A DNA stretch of 64,000 nucleotides, taken from assembly GCF_014202415.1 (NCBI RefSeq), contig NZ_JACHGR010000004.1:124001-188000 (forward strand). The letters run 5' to 3'. Shown piece after piece: positions 1 to 11,695 of the stretch (within the stretch, counting starts at the first letter, position 1; every line of letters begins with the position of its first letter). The DNA is from Tolumonas osonensis (GTDB taxonomy: Bacteria > Pseudomonadota > Gammaproteobacteria > Enterobacterales > Aeromonadaceae). Below the pieces are notes generated by a model, which saw only the letters and a program-made list of their open reading frames with translations, was not told where the DNA came from and made no database searches. Made by a program: the position numbers and the translations under genes.

Positions 1-665
1 GCATTCAGTTTTTCCAAATCCAGCATATTGTCATTTGGATAACCGGCAACCTGAGTACGACGCAACTGGGTAACATGTGCACCACATCCTAACAGTTCAC
101 CCAAATCGTCGATCAAAGAACGAATATAGGTGCCCTTGGAGCAATGAACTTCCAGTGCAATCTGTTCCTCTGAAAAACTTTCCAGTTCCAGTGAATATAT
201 CGTGATCGGTCGTGCTTCACGCTCGATCTCAATACCTTCACGGGCGTACTCATACAGCGGACGTCCCTGATGCTTCAATGCAGAAAACATCGAAGGAACC
301 TGCATGATATCACCACGGAATGTATCCAGCGCATTGAGTAACTGCTCTTTGCTCACATTGACAGGACGCACCGAAACAACAGAACCTTCGGAATCGCTGG
401 TGTCTGTGCGTACACCCAACTGGGCCGTCACTTGATAACGTTTATCAGCATCCAGCAGGAATTGAGAAAATTTGGTCGCCTCACCAAGACAAATTGGTAG
501 CATACCAGTGGCTAATGGATCCAGCGCACCAGTGTGACCGGCTTTGGCTGCATTATAGATACGCTTCACTTGCTGCAGCGCATCATTCGAAGTGATACCG
601 CTTGGTTTATCCAGCAGTATAATGCCGTGTACATCACGACCTTTGAAACGACGTCGTCGAGACAT
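1..665 (-). CDS. truB: tRNA pseudouridine(55) synthase TruB, 3' part beyond the window
   Basis: TruB isomerises U55 in the T-loop of most tRNAs. The translation starts [20 protein letters not shown], and the family motif [11 protein letters not shown] follows with the catalytic aspartate at about residue 49. The start is the ATG at 663-665, two bases past the rbfA stop, which fits translational coupling at the end of the rimP-nusA-infB-rbfA-truB operon. No stop is reached, so about the last 90 residues lie left of the window. Identification rests on the motif and the conserved operon position. Confidence 0.95.
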   Translation of the reverse strand, partial: MSRRRRFKGRDVHGIILLDKPSGITSNDALQQVKRIYNAAKAGHTGALDPLATGMLPICLGEATKFSQFLLDADKRYQVTAQLGVRTDTSDSEGSVVSVRPVNVSKEQLLNALDTFRGDIMQVPSMFSALKHQGRPLYEYAREGIEIEREARPITIYSLELESFSEEQIALEVHCSKGTYIRSLIDDLGELLGCGAHVTQLRRTQVAGYPNDNMLDLEKLN

Positions 666-667
666 CT

Positions 668-1072
668 CTAATCACGATCCTCCTCGTTCTGATCCGACGA
701 CTCGCCACGGCGACGCTGATCTTCACGAACAGTGTTAGTAACCAGGTTGGAGATTCGCATCCCTTCAACCAACGTTTTATCATAGACAAAGCGAATCTCC
801 GGCACTACGCGCAGTTTCATCGCTTTACCCAGTAAAATACGAATATAACCTGAAGCATCATTCAGCACTTTGACGCCTGCCTCAATGTTATCTTCTTCGT
901 TCAGAAAAAACGTAACATAAATTTTGGCGTGCTGTAGATCGCGGGTCAACTCAACATCAGAGACAGTCACCATGCCAACACGGGGATCTTTCACTTCTCG
1001 TTGCAGAATCACAGCAATCTCACGCTGAATTTGTTGCGCAACGCGATCTGCACGACCAAATTCTTTTGCCAT
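668..1072 (-). CDS. rbfA: 30S ribosome-binding factor RbfA
   Basis: RbfA binds free 30S subunits and helps mature the 5' end of 16S rRNA; it matters most in the cold. The product is 134 residues starting [20 protein letters not shown], close to the E. coli protein. An upstream ATG-like start at 1097-1099 would add nine residues, but the ATG at 1070-1072 has a GGAG ribosome-binding site at the right distance and matches the family N-terminus. The single KH-type domain spans nearly the whole protein, followed by a short acidic tail rich in D and E. It lies between infB and truB. Confidence 0.96.
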   Translation of the reverse strand: MAKEFGRADRVAQQIQREIAVILQREVKDPRVGMVTVSDVELTRDLQHAKIYVTFFLNEEDNIEAGVKVLNDASGYIRILLGKAMKLRVVPEIRFVYDKTLVEGMRISNLVTNTVREDQRRRGESSDQNEEDRD

Positions 1073-1116
1073 TATTAACTCCGGAACAAACGGGGGCATG
1101 TAGCCCCCGTAATTAG

Positions 1117-3825
1117 TTATAGCGTACGCTGAATTTCAACTGTTTCGTAAACTTCGATCTGGTCGCCTGGACGAACGTCATTATAGTTCTTCACAGCGAT
1201 ACCACATTCGTAGCCGTTTTTAACTTCAGGTACGTCGTCTTTAAAGCGACGCAGTGATTCCAGTTCGCCTTCGTAGATAACCACGTTATCACGCAGAACG
1301 CGAATTGGGCTATTACGCTTCACAGTACCTTCAGTCACCATACAGCCTGCAACAGCACCGAATTTCGGTGAACGGAATACGTCACGAACTTCAGCCAGAC
1401 CAATGATCTGCTGTTTGTATTCCGGCGCCAGCATACCACTCATCGCCTGACGAACTTCATCGATCAGATCATAGATAACTGAGTAGTAACGCAGGTCAAT
1501 GCTTTCAGATTCGATGATCTTACGTGCAGAAGCATCAGCACGAACGTTAAAGCCCAGGACAATAGCGTTAGACGCAGCTGCCAGACTTGCATCAGTTTCT
1601 GTGATACCACCCACCCCGGAACCGATGATTTTCACTTTCACTTCATCAGTAGACAGTTTGTTCAGTGAGTCTGCAATTGCTTCAACAGAACCCTGTACGT
1701 CGGCTTTCAGCACCACATTCAGTTCAGAAACTTCACCTTCGGTCATGTTAGAGAACATGTTTTCCAGTTTCGCTTTCTGCTGACGGGCCAGTTTGACATC
1801 ACGGAATTTACCCTGACGATACAGAGCAACTTCACGCGCTTTCTTCTCGTCACGAACTACTGTTGCTTCATCACCTGCAGATGGCACACCTGACAAACCT
1901 AAAATTTCAACCGGTGTTGACGGACCGGCTGCATCAATACTGCGGCCCAGTTCATCGCGCATTGCACGGACACGGCCATATTCCAGACCACACAGTACGA
2001 TGTCACCCTGATGCAGTGTACCTTCCTGAACCAAAACCGTTGCCACAGGACCACGACCTTTATCCAGGCGAGATTCAATGACCACACCACTGGCCATCGC
2101 ATCGCGCACAGCAGTCAGTTCCAGAACTTCGGCTTGCAGCAGGATTGCGTTCAGCAGATCGTCAATACCCTGGCCACTCTTGGCTGATACTTTAACAAAC
2201 TGGTTTTCACCGCCCCACTCTTCTGGAATAACGCTGTGACGAGTCAGTTCGTTCATCACGCGATCCGGATCGGCTTCCGGTTTATCGATCTTGTTCACTG
2301 CGACCACAATCGGAACACCTGCCGCTTTCGCGTGCTGGATAGCCTCGATTGTCTGAGGCATTACGCCATCATCGGCAGCCACAACCAGAACGACGATATC
2401 CGTTGCTTTGGCACCACGGGCACGCATTGCAGTAAATGCAGCATGGCCAGGGGTATCCAGGAAAGTGATACTGCCGTTATCGGTATCTACATGGTATGCA
2501 CCGATGTGCTGAGTAATACCGCCAGCTTCGCCAGACGCAACCTTCGCTTTACGGATATAGTCCAGTAATGATGTCTTACCGTGGTCAACGTGACCCATGA
2601 TGGTCACAACCGGCGCACGATCTTCGCGGGTTGCAGTAGAATCACGATCCTGCAGCACCGCTTCTTCTAGCTCATTTTCACGGCGCAGCGTCACTTTGTG
2701 ACCCATTTCTTCCGCTACCAGTTGTGCTGTTTCCTGATCAATAACCTGGTTGATGGTTGCCATAGCGCCCATCTTCATCATCACTTTGATGACTTCGACT
2801 GCTTTCACCGCCATCTTCTGCGCCAGTTCACCAACAGTAATGGTTTCACCCACCACGATGTCTCGGTTGACTGGCTGCACTGGTTTCTGAAAACCATGCT
2901 GCATCGAATTCGGCGTATGAACTTTAGCTCGCTTACCTTTTCTCGCACGCGGATTACGCTCTTCACGTGCTTCTTCATGCGGAGATTTCTTAGCCTTGGT
3001 GACACCAGTACGACGACGACCTTTGCTCTCATCCTGACGTTCACGTTCAGCTTCCGCTTCTTTCACGAACTTAGAGGCAGCTTCACCGACATCATCACTT
3101 AATTCAGCACGGCGACGAGCTTCTTCTTCAGCCGCCCAACGAGCTTCGTTTTCTTCAGCCAGGTGACGAGCTTCTTCAGCAATACGCTGAGCCTCAGCTT
3201 CCGCTTTACGGCGGGCCTCTTCTTCCTGTTTCTTACGTAATGCCTCTGCTTCACGCTTGGCATTTTCATCTGCGCGTTTATCTGCCTCAGCTTTCACTTT
3301 TTTGGCCTTCTCATCCGGAGATTTTGCTGCATCATCCGCAGCAGCTTCTGTCGATTGGTTTCTGGCCTCAGCTTCTTTGCGCGCTTTTTCTTCGGCTTCT
3401 TTGCGGGCTTTGGCTTCCGCGTCCTTACGCGCCTGTTCAGCTTTGGCTAACTCTTCCTGGCGCGCTTTTTCAGCTTCCTGGCGCGCCTTTTCTTCTGCTT
3501 CTTTCTGCTGTTGAGCTTCGTCAATTACAGAACGATGTACATAAGTTTTTGACTTACGAACTTCAATTTGAACTTCTTTATTTTTACCACCCGCACCCTG
3601 AACATTCAGAGTGCTTTTGGTTTTACGTTGCAGTGTCATGCGTTTTGGCTCCGCATTATCTGCACCGTGCTGTTTCTTCAGATGTTCCAGCAGTGTTTGT
3701 TTTTCCTGCTCTGACACCATAGCATCAGCATCTTTATTTAAACCTGCATCTTTAAACTGTTGTACTAACCGGTCAACCGGTGTTCCTACTTCAATGGCTA
3801 GTTGTTTTACTGATAAATCGGCCAT
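1117..3825 (-). CDS. infB: Translation initiation factor IF-2
   Basis: IF-2 is the GTPase that places initiator tRNA on the 30S subunit and promotes subunit joining. The 902-residue product begins with an IF2-N helical domain ([16 protein letters not shown]), then a long Lys/Glu/Ala/Arg-rich segment (about 100-300) of the type seen in enterobacterial IF-2, then the G domain. Visible G motifs are GHVDHGKT (G1), DTPGHAAF (G3) and NKID (G4). The C-terminal beta-barrel domains end in [12 protein letters not shown]. The start is the ATG at 3823-3825 behind a GGAGGG ribosome-binding site. It is in the nusA operon. Confidence 0.98.
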   Translation of the reverse strand: MADLSVKQLAIEVGTPVDRLVQQFKDAGLNKDADAMVSEQEKQTLLEHLKKQHGADNAEPKRMTLQRKTKSTLNVQGAGGKNKEVQIEVRKSKTYVHRSVIDEAQQQKEAEEKARQEAEKARQEELAKAEQARKDAEAKARKEAEEKARKEAEARNQSTEAAADDAAKSPDEKAKKVKAEADKRADENAKREAEALRKKQEEEARRKAEAEAQRIAEEARHLAEENEARWAAEEEARRRAELSDDVGEAASKFVKEAEAERERQDESKGRRRTGVTKAKKSPHEEAREERNPRARKGKRAKVHTPNSMQHGFQKPVQPVNRDIVVGETITVGELAQKMAVKAVEVIKVMMKMGAMATINQVIDQETAQLVAEEMGHKVTLRRENELEEAVLQDRDSTATREDRAPVVTIMGHVDHGKTSLLDYIRKAKVASGEAGGITQHIGAYHVDTDNGSITFLDTPGHAAFTAMRARGAKATDIVVLVVAADDGVMPQTIEAIQHAKAAGVPIVVAVNKIDKPEADPDRVMNELTRHSVIPEEWGGENQFVKVSAKSGQGIDDLLNAILLQAEVLELTAVRDAMASGVVIESRLDKGRGPVATVLVQEGTLHQGDIVLCGLEYGRVRAMRDELGRSIDAAGPSTPVEILGLSGVPSAGDEATVVRDEKKAREVALYRQGKFRDVKLARQQKAKLENMFSNMTEGEVSELNVVLKADVQGSVEAIADSLNKLSTDEVKVKIIGSGVGGITETDASLAAASNAIVLGFNVRADASARKIIESESIDLRYYSVIYDLIDEVRQAMSGMLAPEYKQQIIGLAEVRDVFRSPKFGAVAGCMVTEGTVKRNSPIRVLRDNVVIYEGELESLRRFKDDVPEVKNGYECGIAVKNYNDVRPGDQIEVYETVEIQRTL

Positions 3826-3842
3826 TCACTACCCTCCGCAGT

Positions 3843-5342
3843 TTACTCTGCCTGCTCGCCGAACCAACAGATATTACGAGCAGCCATAATCAATTCACCG
3901 GCTTTTTCTTCGGTCATCCCCGGAATACCACTCAGATCGTCGATACCTTGTTCAGCCAAATCCTCCAAGGTTGGTACACCACGGGCAGCCAGCTCATAAG
4001 CCAAATCCTGCGTCATACCATTTAATGCCAGCAAATCATCGGCTGGTTTAGCACCGGCCAGGGTTTCCTCTTTTGCCAGCGCCTGTGTGCTCAGCGCCTG
4101 TTTGGCCCGCTCACGAAGCTCTTCAATCTGCTCGTCATCAAGGTCTTCGATACGCTGCAGTTCGCTCAGAGGAACATAAGCAATTTCTTCAATAGTGGAG
4201 AAACCCTCCTCAACCAGCAACTCGGCAAAATCATCATCAATATCCAGAGCCTGAGTAAACAGATTCAAAATACGATCTTTCTCAGCCTGGTGTTTGGTCT
4301 GCATATCTTCGACCGTCATCACATTCAGCTCCCAGCCTGACAGCTGTGAAGCAAGACGAACGTTCTGACCATTACGACCAATCGCCTGGGCAAGATTGCT
4401 GGCTACTACCGCAATATCCATAGTGTGGTTATCTTCATCAACAATCAGAGAAGCCACATCAGCTGGCGCCATCGCATTGATAACAAACTGGGCAGGATTA
4501 TCATCCCACAACACGATATCAATACGTTCACCACCTAATTCACCGGAAACAGCCTGAACACGCGCACCACGCATACCAACACATGCACCTACAGGGTCGA
4601 TACGGCGATCATTGGTTTTCACAGCAATTTTTGCACGGGAACCCGGATCACGAGCGGCACCTTTGATTTCGATAATTTCTTCACCGATTTCAGGCACTTC
4701 AATACGGAACAGTTCTTTCAGAAAATCAGGGTGAGTCCGGCTGATAAACAACTGTGAACCACGCGCTTCCGGTTTAACCGCAGCCAGTAAGCCTTTTACG
4801 CGATCACCATTACGGAATGATTCACGTGGCAGCATATCTTCGCGATATAACACGCCTTCAGCATTACTGCCCAGATCCAGGATCACGCTGTCACGGTTAA
4901 CTTTCTTAACCACACCCGTAATAATAGTGCCTTCATGATCACGGAATTGTTCCACAACCTGCGCGCGTTCAGCTTCACGAACTTTTTGAACGATTACCTG
5001 TTTAGCAGTCTGTGTAGTAATACGGTCGAAAGTAATAGATTCAATCTGTTCTTCAACGTAATCACCTAGTTGAAGTGATGGATCGTCAAATTGCGCAGCA
5101 TCCAGCGAAATCTCACGATACGGATTCTGCATTACGCCGTCACCTTCGACGATCTGCCAGCGGCGGAAAGTATCAAAATCACCGGTTTTACGATCGATAG
5201 CGACACGAACTTCAATATCACCTTCATATTTCTTTTTGGTTGCTGTTGCCAACGCAGTTTCCAGTGCCTGGAAAATCTTTTCGCGAGGTACTGCCTTCTC
5301 ATTGGAAACGGCATCAACAACTAAAAGGATTTCTTTATTCAT
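3843..5342 (-). CDS. nusA: Transcription termination/antitermination protein NusA
   Basis: NusA binds RNA polymerase and nascent RNA and controls pausing, termination and antitermination. The 499-residue product starts [17 protein letters not shown] and has the N-terminal polymerase-binding domain, an S1 domain near residues 135-200 and two KH domains (around [20 protein letters not shown] and [17 protein letters not shown]). Two C-terminal acidic repeats follow, as in Gammaproteobacteria. It lies 15 bases downstream of rimP and 17 bases upstream of infB, so the three are surely cotranscribed. Confidence 0.98.
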   Translation of the reverse strand: MNKEILLVVDAVSNEKAVPREKIFQALETALATATKKKYEGDIEVRVAIDRKTGDFDTFRRWQIVEGDGVMQNPYREISLDAAQFDDPSLQLGDYVEEQIESITFDRITTQTAKQVIVQKVREAERAQVVEQFRDHEGTIITGVVKKVNRDSVILDLGSNAEGVLYREDMLPRESFRNGDRVKGLLAAVKPEARGSQLFISRTHPDFLKELFRIEVPEIGEEIIEIKGAARDPGSRAKIAVKTNDRRIDPVGACVGMRGARVQAVSGELGGERIDIVLWDDNPAQFVINAMAPADVASLIVDEDNHTMDIAVVASNLAQAIGRNGQNVRLASQLSGWELNVMTVEDMQTKHQAEKDRILNLFTQALDIDDDFAELLVEEGFSTIEEIAYVPLSELQRIEDLDDEQIEELRERAKQALSTQALAKEETLAGAKPADDLLALNGMTQDLAYELAARGVPTLEDLAEQGIDDLSGIPGMTEEKAGELIMAARNICWFGEQAE

Positions 5343-5357
5343 TATCCAATAGCCTCG

Positions 5358-5816
5358 TCAATCAAAGTTCGGAATCAGGTTTGCCTGTTGAATATTGGCA
5401 AAGGCCAGAATTTCATCTCGGCCATCGACAGTCAGGGTGATCATCTCACCGTCCACCTGCTTTATGGTGCCCTTATATTTACGTCGGTTATTCACTGCCA
5501 TCCGCAATGTTACCGCCGCGACATGACCGATATACCGGGCATAATGTGCCGGTTTGAGTAATGGCCGATCCATACCAGGTGATGACACCTCAAGATAATA
5601 TTCAGTGGTAATCGGATCTTCCACATCCAGTAATGCGCTCACCTGATGACTGGCTTCAGCACAATCATCTACCGAAATTCCATTTGCATGATCGATGTAA
5701 ACACGCAAAGTAGAATGTTTACCGGCACGGATAAATTCAATTCCCCACAACTCATAGCCTAATGCAGTAATAGGTGCATCAAGCAATTCCGTCAGGCGTT
5801 GCTCCAAGGTAGCCAA
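5358..5816 (-). CDS. rimP: Ribosome maturation factor RimP
   Basis: RimP assists assembly of the 30S subunit. The product is 152 residues, the usual length, beginning [16 protein letters not shown]. It carries the family stretch [15 protein letters not shown] and the motif [14 protein letters not shown]. It is the first protein gene of the rimP-nusA-infB operon, downstream of the initiator tRNA gene, the same arrangement as metY-rimP-nusA in E. coli. Confidence 0.97.
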   Translation of the reverse strand: MATLEQRLTELLDAPITALGYELWGIEFIRAGKHSTLRVYIDHANGISVDDCAEASHQVSALLDVEDPITTEYYLEVSSPGMDRPLLKPAHYARYIGHVAAVTLRMAVNNRRKYKGTIKQVDGEMITLTVDGRDEILAFANIQQANLIPNFD

Positions 5817-5896
5817 TAGACCCTCCGTAAATAAAAAAAGGGCATCAAAGGCCCAATATTATGCCCACCGACTGGTGGTAACAGAATCCGGATAAC

Positions 5897-5927
5897 AAAA
5901 AGCCCCGTTCAAAGAACTGGGGCTTTT
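5897..5927 (-). terminator. Hairpin with T tract between tRNA-fMet and rimP
   Basis: AAAAGCCCC pairs with GGGGCTTTT, and an inner GTTC/GAAC extends the stem. The T-rich side is present in both directions. It may end the secG-tRNA transcripts or act as an attenuator for the rimP operon. A second perfect hairpin (arms TGATCACT/AGTGATCA, 5934-5954) lies between it and the tRNA. Confidence 0.7.
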
Positions 5928-5961
5928 ATAGCCTGATCACTTAATCAGTGATCATGTAAAT

Positions 5962-6038
<77 letters not shown>

Positions 6039-6088
6039 TCAAATTACATATATGATAGCATAATGCGCGTAATACTATCAAACTAAAT

Positions 6089-6173
6089 TGGTGCCCAGCG
6101 CGGGACTTGAACCCGCACGCCTATTGGCACTACCCCCTCAAGATAGCGTGTCTACCAATTCCACCAGCTGGGC
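6089..6173 (-). tRNA. tRNA-Leu (GAG)
   Basis: The 85-base gene has a long variable arm, the GGTTCAAGTCC T-loop and an encoded CCA. The anticodon loop is CTTGAGG, giving anticodon GAG. It lies directly downstream of secG, as leuU does in E. coli. Confidence 0.97.
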
Positions 6174-6179
6174 TAAATC

Positions 6180-6533
6180 TTAGTTAGGAACGTCAGCGTC
6201 TTTCTTTACATCTGACGCTTTATCTGCTGGTTTATCTGTTGTCTTTTCTTGTTCAGCAACGGCCGGTTTTGTTAAATCAGACCAGGTATCTGCAGGTTTG
6301 CTACGATTACTGGTAATCGCTCCCAACACCAAGCTGATCACAAAAAACACAATAGCCAGAATTGCAGTACTTTTAGTCAGGAAGTTACCAGAACCTGAAG
6401 CACCAAACACAGTATTGGAAGCACCGGCACCGAAAGACGCCCCCATTGAGGCTCCCTTGCCATGCTGAATCAGTACCAAACCAATCAGCGCAATAGCAAC
6501 CAATAAATAAACAACCAGCAGAACTTCGTACAT
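6180..6533 (-). CDS. secG: Protein-export membrane protein SecG
   Basis: SecG is the small subunit of the SecYEG translocon and stimulates SecA-driven export. The 117-residue product starts MYEVLLVVYLLVAIALIGLV, one membrane helix. The conserved GASFGAGASNTVFGASGSGNF-type loop follows, then a second helix (about 53-72) and a polar Lys/Asp tail. A longer reading frame begins ten residues earlier, but the ATG at 6531-6533 has an AGAGGA ribosome-binding site and matches E. coli SecG. The stop is six bases from the tRNA-Leu 5' end. Confidence 0.96.
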   Translation of the reverse strand: MYEVLLVVYLLVAIALIGLVLIQHGKGASMGASFGAGASNTVFGASGSGNFLTKSTAILAIVFFVISLVLGAITSNRSKPADTWSDLTKPAVAEQEKTTDKPADKASDVKKDADVPN

Positions 6534-6744
6534 GTTATTCCTCTGCGCCCGTAAGCGAATCATTTTGCTATATCAGCAATGCAAAGCGGCAGGATACTAG
6601 CATTGAAAACCGAAAGTCTCAATCTTGCCAGTTTTATTCCCAGCATGTCCGCAAAGCGGAGGCAATACTAGCCAGCCTTTCTGATACTGACAAGCAGATT
6701 TTCAAAAAAGCCGACTAATTGCATATTTTTACAACAAAAAAGCG

Positions 6745-8079
6745 TTATTTAGCCGCAGTAACCTCAGCAGCAATCTTTTCGGCCAGTTGTTGCACCTGAT
6801 GCGCGTTTTCACCTTCTACCATCACTCGAATCAGAGGTTCAGTGCCTGATTTGCGCAATAAAACCCGACCGGATTTTCCTAGCGCTTTTTCTGCATCCCG
6901 AACAGCTTGCTGAACAGATGATGATAGCAGAGGATCCTGCTCACCGGAAAATCTGACATTAATCAGAATTTGCGGGAATTTCTTAATATCACGGCGTAAT
7001 TCGAACAGGTTTTTTCCTGCACGACTTGTCGCTTTTAATACCTGCAGGGCTGCTACGATACCATCGCCGGTGGTCGTTTGATCCAGGCAGATAATGTGAC
7101 CTGAGTTCTCACCGCCCAAACGCCAGCCTTTTTCCAACAGAAGCTCCATTACGTAACGATCACCGACCTTGGCCCGCACCAGCGGAATATCCAGTTTGGC
7201 TAACGCGACTTCCAGCCCCATATTGGTCATCAGTGTTCCGACGACACCGCCGGTCAGCGAACCCTGTTGCTGTAAATCACGGGCAATGATGTATAGCAAT
7301 TCATCGCCATCGACTTCATAACCAGTATGATCCACCATGATCAGGCGATCGCCATCACCATCGAAGGCAATACCGAGATCGGCCTGTTCCTGTAATACTC
7401 TTTCTACAAGCGCCTTGGGAGCTGTTGAGCCAACCTTATCGTTAATATTCAGTCCATCAGGCGAACAGCCCATGGTGATGACATCAGCGCCTAATTCCCG
7501 GAAAACAGACGGCGCAATGTGGTAAGTTGCGCCGTGAGCACAATCCACCACAATTTTTAACCCATCAAGACTGAGTTCACTTGGAAAAGTGCTCTTACAA
7601 AACTCAATGTAACGGCCAGGCGCATCATCGATACGCGATGCTTTACCTAACTGAGACGATTCTACACAGCGAATCTCTTCATCCATCGCATTTTCGATAG
7701 CCGCTTCGATTTCATCAGGTAATTTAGTACCCTGCGTAGAAAAAAACTTGATGCCGTTGTCATAGTACGGGTTGTGCGAAGCACTGATCACCACACCGGC
7801 CTCTGCGCGGAAAGTGCGGGTTAAATAAGCCACCGCTGGCGTTGGCATCGGGCCAAGTAGCACGGGTTTCAGACCGGCAGCGGAAAGTCCGGCCTCTAGG
7901 GCCGCTTCCAGCATGTAGCCAGATATACGGGTATCCTTACCAATCAGTACTTTTTTACTGCCCTGCTTAGCCAAAACCTTGCCTGCAGCCCAGCCTAATT
8001 TCATGACGAAGTCAGGAGTAATTGGCATTTCGCCTACTTTGCCGCGAACACCATCTGTACCAAAATATTTTCTGCTCAT
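6745..8079 (-). CDS. glmM: Phosphoglucosamine mutase GlmM
   Basis: GlmM converts glucosamine-6-phosphate to glucosamine-1-phosphate on the path to UDP-GlcNAc for peptidoglycan and LPS. The 444-residue product has the phosphoserine loop ISASHNP with the catalytic serine at residue 101, the metal-binding DGDGDR loop near residue 240, and the C-terminal phosphate-binding [12 protein letters not shown]. It follows folP by 18 bases, reproducing the E. coli ftsH-folP-glmM-secG order. Confidence 0.97.
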   Translation of the reverse strand: MSRKYFGTDGVRGKVGEMPITPDFVMKLGWAAGKVLAKQGSKKVLIGKDTRISGYMLEAALEAGLSAAGLKPVLLGPMPTPAVAYLTRTFRAEAGVVISASHNPYYDNGIKFFSTQGTKLPDEIEAAIENAMDEEIRCVESSQLGKASRIDDAPGRYIEFCKSTFPSELSLDGLKIVVDCAHGATYHIAPSVFRELGADVITMGCSPDGLNINDKVGSTAPKALVERVLQEQADLGIAFDGDGDRLIMVDHTGYEVDGDELLYIIARDLQQQGSLTGGVVGTLMTNMGLEVALAKLDIPLVRAKVGDRYVMELLLEKGWRLGGENSGHIICLDQTTTGDGIVAALQVLKATSRAGKNLFELRRDIKKFPQILINVRFSGEQDPLLSSSVQQAVRDAEKALGKSGRVLLRKSGTEPLIRVMVEGENAHQVQQLAEKIAAEVTAAK

Positions 8080-8097
8080 TTGCTTACCCGAATATAT

Positions 8098-8943
8098 TCA
8101 GTTTTTATGCGATGTTTGATACTGCAGAGCATGCCAGAAGACACGGATCGCATCGCTGGTAGCCCGAACATCATGGACACGGATAATACGCGCCCCTTGC
8201 ATAAGTGCATAGAGTGCAGCGCCAATACTTCCAAATAATCGTTCATCCACAGGACAATTCAGCAAATTGCCAATCATGCTTTTACGGGACATTCCGACTA
8301 ATACCGGAAACTGATTACCCAATTCACTCATGCGTCCCAGCAGTTCATAGTTCTGTTCTAAGGTTTTGCCAAAACCGAAACCGGGATCAAGGATCAGTCG
8401 TTCAGCCGTTATGCCTGCCTTTAAACACGCATTCACCCTTTCATCGAGGAAAGAGGATACTTCCGAAATCACATCCGTATAGGCCGGCTGCTGCTGCATT
8501 GTTTTCGGTTCACCCTGCATATGCATAAGACAAATCAAAGCATTACAGGAAGCAGCTACATTCAGAGCACCGTCTTCCTGTAATGCTTTAATATCATTAA
8601 TCAGATGAGCACCGGCACGACAGGCTTCCTGCATGACGACGGGTTTATAGGTATCAATTGAGATCATGACATCCAGTTTTTGCGATATCAGCTCAATAAC
8701 AGGTATCACGCGATCCAGTTCTTCCTGTTCAGACACATACGCTGCACCAGGCCGGGTTGACTCACCACCGATATCAATGATATCCGCACCTTCTGCAATC
8801 ATCTGTTCTGCATGAAAAAGCGCTTTATCCAATTGATTGAAACGGGAGCCATCAGAAAATGAGTCTGGGGTAATATTCAGAATTCCCATAACACGTGGTT
8901 GCGACAGATCCAGAACGCGTCCAGCACCAGTTAATATCATCAT
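8098..8943 (-). CDS. folP: Dihydropteroate synthase FolP
   Basis: FolP condenses p-aminobenzoate with dihydropterin pyrophosphate in folate synthesis and is the sulfonamide target. The 281-residue product carries MGILNITPDSFSDG, DIGGESTRPG and SIDTYKP, all substrate-pocket motifs. Two ATG codons lie in tandem at 8938-8943. GGAG sits four bases before the first and seven before the second, so either may be used. A strong terminator hairpin lies directly upstream, between ftsH and folP. Confidence 0.97.
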   Translation of the reverse strand: MMILTGAGRVLDLSQPRVMGILNITPDSFSDGSRFNQLDKALFHAEQMIAEGADIIDIGGESTRPGAAYVSEQEELDRVIPVIELISQKLDVMISIDTYKPVVMQEACRAGAHLINDIKALQEDGALNVAASCNALICLMHMQGEPKTMQQQPAYTDVISEVSSFLDERVNACLKAGITAERLILDPGFGFGKTLEQNYELLGRMSELGNQFPVLVGMSRKSMIGNLLNCPVDERLFGSIGAALYALMQGARIIRVHDVRATSDAIRVFWHALQYQTSHKN

Positions 8944-8954
8944 TTTTCTCCAAT

Positions 8955-8983
8955 AAAAAAACCCCAGACGCAGCGTCTGGGGT
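8955..8983 (-). terminator. Rho-independent terminator after ftsH
   Basis: A perfect inverted repeat (ACCCCAGACGC / GCGTCTGGGGT) is followed on the minus strand by seven T. It follows the ftsH stop and its T tract reaches almost to the folP ribosome-binding site, so read-through into folP-glmM may be limited here. Confidence 0.85.
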
Positions 8984-8997
8984 TAATGAGATATGAA

Positions 8998-10920
8998 TTA
9001 ATTTGCAGAATCAGATGGTGCAGATTTGCTATCTGTATTGCTGCTGCCTGTATTATTTTCCGCATTACCCGAGTCAGAACCACCGGACTGAGAGTTGTCA
9101 TTCTGTCCGTAATCAGCCGGTAAACGCACCTCTCTGCGGGCCATCAAATCATCAATCTGATGTGCGTCAATAGTTTCATATTTCATCAATGCGTCTTTCA
9201 TTGAGTGGAGGACATCCATGTTATCCAGCAACAATTGCTTGGCACGCTCATAGTTGCGATTGATAACCTGCTTGACCTCTGTGTCGATAATACGGGCGGT
9301 ATCATCTGACATATGTTTGGCCTTGGCCATTGAACGTCCCAAGAAGACTTCGCCATCTTCTTCTGCATACAGCATCGGACCCAGACGCTCAGACATACCC
9401 CATTGAGTAACCATCTTTCTGGCTAGTTCTGTTGCCCGCTCAATATCGTTTGACGCACCGGTTGTTACCCGCTCACTGCCATAGATAATCTCTTCAGCGA
9501 GACGACCACCATATAAACTGGAAATCATGGATTCCAGATATTGTTTGGAGTGGCTCCAGCGATCCTGTTCCGGCAGATACATGGTGACACCTAATGCACG
9601 TCCACGCGGAATAATCGACACTTTGTAAACAGGATCGTGTTCCGGTACCAGACGACCAATAATGGCATGGCCCGCTTCATGGTATGCAGTCATCTCTTTC
9701 TCGGATTCCGACATCACCATAGACTTACGTTCTGCGCCCATCATGATCTTATCTTTGGCTCGTTCAAATTCAGCCATACTGACCAGACGTTTGTTACCAC
9801 GAGCAGCAAATAATGCAGCTTCGTTGACCAGATTCGCCAAATCCGCACCTGAGAAACCTGGCGTACCACGGGCAATCAGTGATGCGTCAACATCATCTGC
9901 TAATGGCACTTTGCGCATATGAACTTTCAGGATCTGTTCACGACCACGAACATCAGGTAAGCCCACAACAACCTGACGGTCAAAACGGCCTGGACGCAAC
10001 AACGCAGGATCCAGTACGTCAGGACGGTTAGTCGCTGCAATCACGATAATTGCTTCATGACCTTCAAAACCATCCATTTCCACCAGCATCTGGTTAAGGG
10101 TCTGTTCACGTTCATCATGTCCACCACCCAGACCAGCGCCGCGCTGACGACCTACCGCATCAATTTCATCGATAAAGATGATGCAAGGAGCCGCTTTTTT
10201 CGCTTGTTCGAACATGTCACGCACACGGGATGCACCGACACCGACAAACATTTCAACGAAGTCAGAACCAGAGATAGAGAAGAAAGGAACTTTGGCTTCG
10301 CCTGCAATTGCTTTCGCCAGCAGTGTCTTACCTGTACCTGGCTGACCCACCATCAGAATGCCTTTCGGAATTTTACCGCCCAGCTTCTGGAACTTTGACG
10401 GATCCCGGAGGTAGTCAACCAGCTCTTTAACCTCTTCTTTCGCTTCATCACAACCAGCAACATCGGCAAAAGTAGTTTTGATCTGATCCTCGCCCATCAG
10501 ACGAGCACGGCTTTTACCAAAGGACATAGCTCCTTTGCCGCCGCCGCCCTGCATCTGGCGCATAAAAAACACCCATACACCGATTAACAGTAGCATCGGG
10601 AACCAGGAGATAAAAATACTGGCCAGCAGGCTAGGTTCTTCCGGTTTATCACCAACAACCCGGACATTATGATTCAACAGATCATTGATCAGCTGATTAT
10701 CCTGCATCGGCATAACCGTCGTGAACTTTTCACCGTCACGCTTCTGACCATTAATCACTTTGCCATCAATGTGCACTTCGCGGATTTGATCCTGAGCCAC
10801 ATCACGGACAAAACTGGAGTAATCCAGTTGCCGCCCTGAGTTATCGCTGGGACTAAAACTCTGGAACAATGACATCAGTACGACTGCGATAACTAACCAC
10901 AGGATCAGATTTTTCGCCAT
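8998..10920 (-). CDS. ftsH: ATP-dependent zinc metalloprotease FtsH
   Basis: FtsH is a membrane-anchored hexameric AAA+ protease that degrades sigma-32, LpxC, SecY and damaged membrane proteins. The 640-residue product starts [17 protein letters not shown] and has two N-terminal membrane helices (about 5-22 and 95-118). It then has Walker A GQPGTGKT near 190, Walker B IIFIDEID, the second region of homology, and the zinc motif HEAGH near 415. The C-terminal tail is Ser/Asn/Asp-rich. The ATG at 10918-10920 is chosen over an in-frame TTG nine bases upstream because it matches E. coli. It is cotranscribed with rlmE. Confidence 0.98.
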   Translation of the reverse strand: MAKNLILWLVIAVVLMSLFQSFSPSDNSGRQLDYSSFVRDVAQDQIREVHIDGKVINGQKRDGEKFTTVMPMQDNQLINDLLNHNVRVVGDKPEEPSLLASIFISWFPMLLLIGVWVFFMRQMQGGGGKGAMSFGKSRARLMGEDQIKTTFADVAGCDEAKEEVKELVDYLRDPSKFQKLGGKIPKGILMVGQPGTGKTLLAKAIAGEAKVPFFSISGSDFVEMFVGVGASRVRDMFEQAKKAAPCIIFIDEIDAVGRQRGAGLGGGHDEREQTLNQMLVEMDGFEGHEAIIVIAATNRPDVLDPALLRPGRFDRQVVVGLPDVRGREQILKVHMRKVPLADDVDASLIARGTPGFSGADLANLVNEAALFAARGNKRLVSMAEFERAKDKIMMGAERKSMVMSESEKEMTAYHEAGHAIIGRLVPEHDPVYKVSIIPRGRALGVTMYLPEQDRWSHSKQYLESMISSLYGGRLAEEIIYGSERVTTGASNDIERATELARKMVTQWGMSERLGPMLYAEEDGEVFLGRSMAKAKHMSDDTARIIDTEVKQVINRNYERAKQLLLDNMDVLHSMKDALMKYETIDAHQIDDLMARREVRLPADYGQNDNSQSGGSDSGNAENNTGSSNTDSKSAPSDSAN

Positions 10921-10971
10921 ATCACTCAATTCTCTAACCTCGCAATTGATGGCTAAGATAGTTTCAGGTTA

Positions 10972-11601
10972 CTACAGTTTGAAACCTGTAGCCACAATAT
11001 AGACTTCCCGCGAACGGGCACGTGATGAATCAGGTTTACGAATCTTGACCACAGAAAACAATGATCTGACCTCTTTGAGATATTCTTCAAAACCGGCCCC
11101 CTGAAACACTTTAACAATAAAACTGCCTTTGGCAGCCAGAACTTGTTTACACATATCCAAAGCCAGTTCAACCAGATACATTGATCTTGGCTGATCAACA
11201 GCTTGTGTTCCAGACATGTTTGGTGCCATATCAGAAAGTATAACATCAACTTTCTGTTCACCCACTCGCTCCAGCAACGCATTAAGCACTGCTTCCTCAC
11301 GGAAATCGCCTTGCAAAAAGTCCACGCCGGCTATTGGATCCATAGGTAAAATATCGCACGCTATGACCCTGCCATGTGGTCCGACCTGTTCAACACAGAA
11401 CTGCGACCAGCCACCAGGTGCCGCACCAAGATCTACGACCGTCATGCCCTGTTTGATCAATTTGTCTTTTTGCTGAATTTCATCAATCTTGAATACAGCC
11501 CGGGATCTTAATCCCTGCTTTTGTGCCATTTGCACATACTTGTCATCAAAATGTTCTTTAAGCCAGCGACTTGAGCTGGCGGTACGCTTCTTTTTACTCA
11601 T
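10972..11601 (-). CDS. rlmE: 23S rRNA (uridine-2'-O)-methyltransferase RlmE (FtsJ)
   Basis: RlmE methylates the 2'-O of U2552 in 23S rRNA late in 50S assembly. The product is 209 residues, the same length as E. coli RlmE, starting [17 protein letters not shown]. The SAM-binding motif [13 protein letters not shown] and the [10 protein letters not shown] loop are present, with catalytic K-D-K-E-type residues. A longer frame adds 23 residues that look like leader sequence, so the ATG at 11599-11601 is preferred. It heads the heat-shock rlmE-ftsH operon and is divergent from yhbY. Confidence 0.96.
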   Translation of the reverse strand: MSKKKRTASSSRWLKEHFDDKYVQMAQKQGLRSRAVFKIDEIQQKDKLIKQGMTVVDLGAAPGGWSQFCVEQVGPHGRVIACDILPMDPIAGVDFLQGDFREEAVLNALLERVGEQKVDVILSDMAPNMSGTQAVDQPRSMYLVELALDMCKQVLAAKGSFIVKVFQGAGFEEYLKEVRSLFSVVKIRKPDSSRARSREVYIVATGFKL

Positions 11602-11641
11602 GTAAACAACTCTGGGAACGAACCCTATTAGTATTAAAGTG

Positions 11642-11671
11642 TAGATGGGGTTAAAATGTGGCGTTTTCAAT
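11642..11671 (-). promoter_or_regulatory. Sigma-32 promoter for rlmE-ftsH
   Basis: On the minus strand ATTGAAA (11665-11671) is followed after 14 bases by CCCCATCTA (11642-11650). The heat-shock consensus is CTTGAAA and CCCCATnT, spaced 11-16 bases. It lies 41 bases before the rlmE start, and E. coli rlmE-ftsH is known to be heat-inducible. Confidence 0.75.
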
Positions 11672-11695
11672 ATCTATTAAAGAAGAAATAGTGCC

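Noticed and set aside
1863-3722. Several plus-strand open frames inside infB
   Set aside because: They are shadows of the low-stop, Ala/Glu/Lys-rich infB coding region and have no starts or matches.
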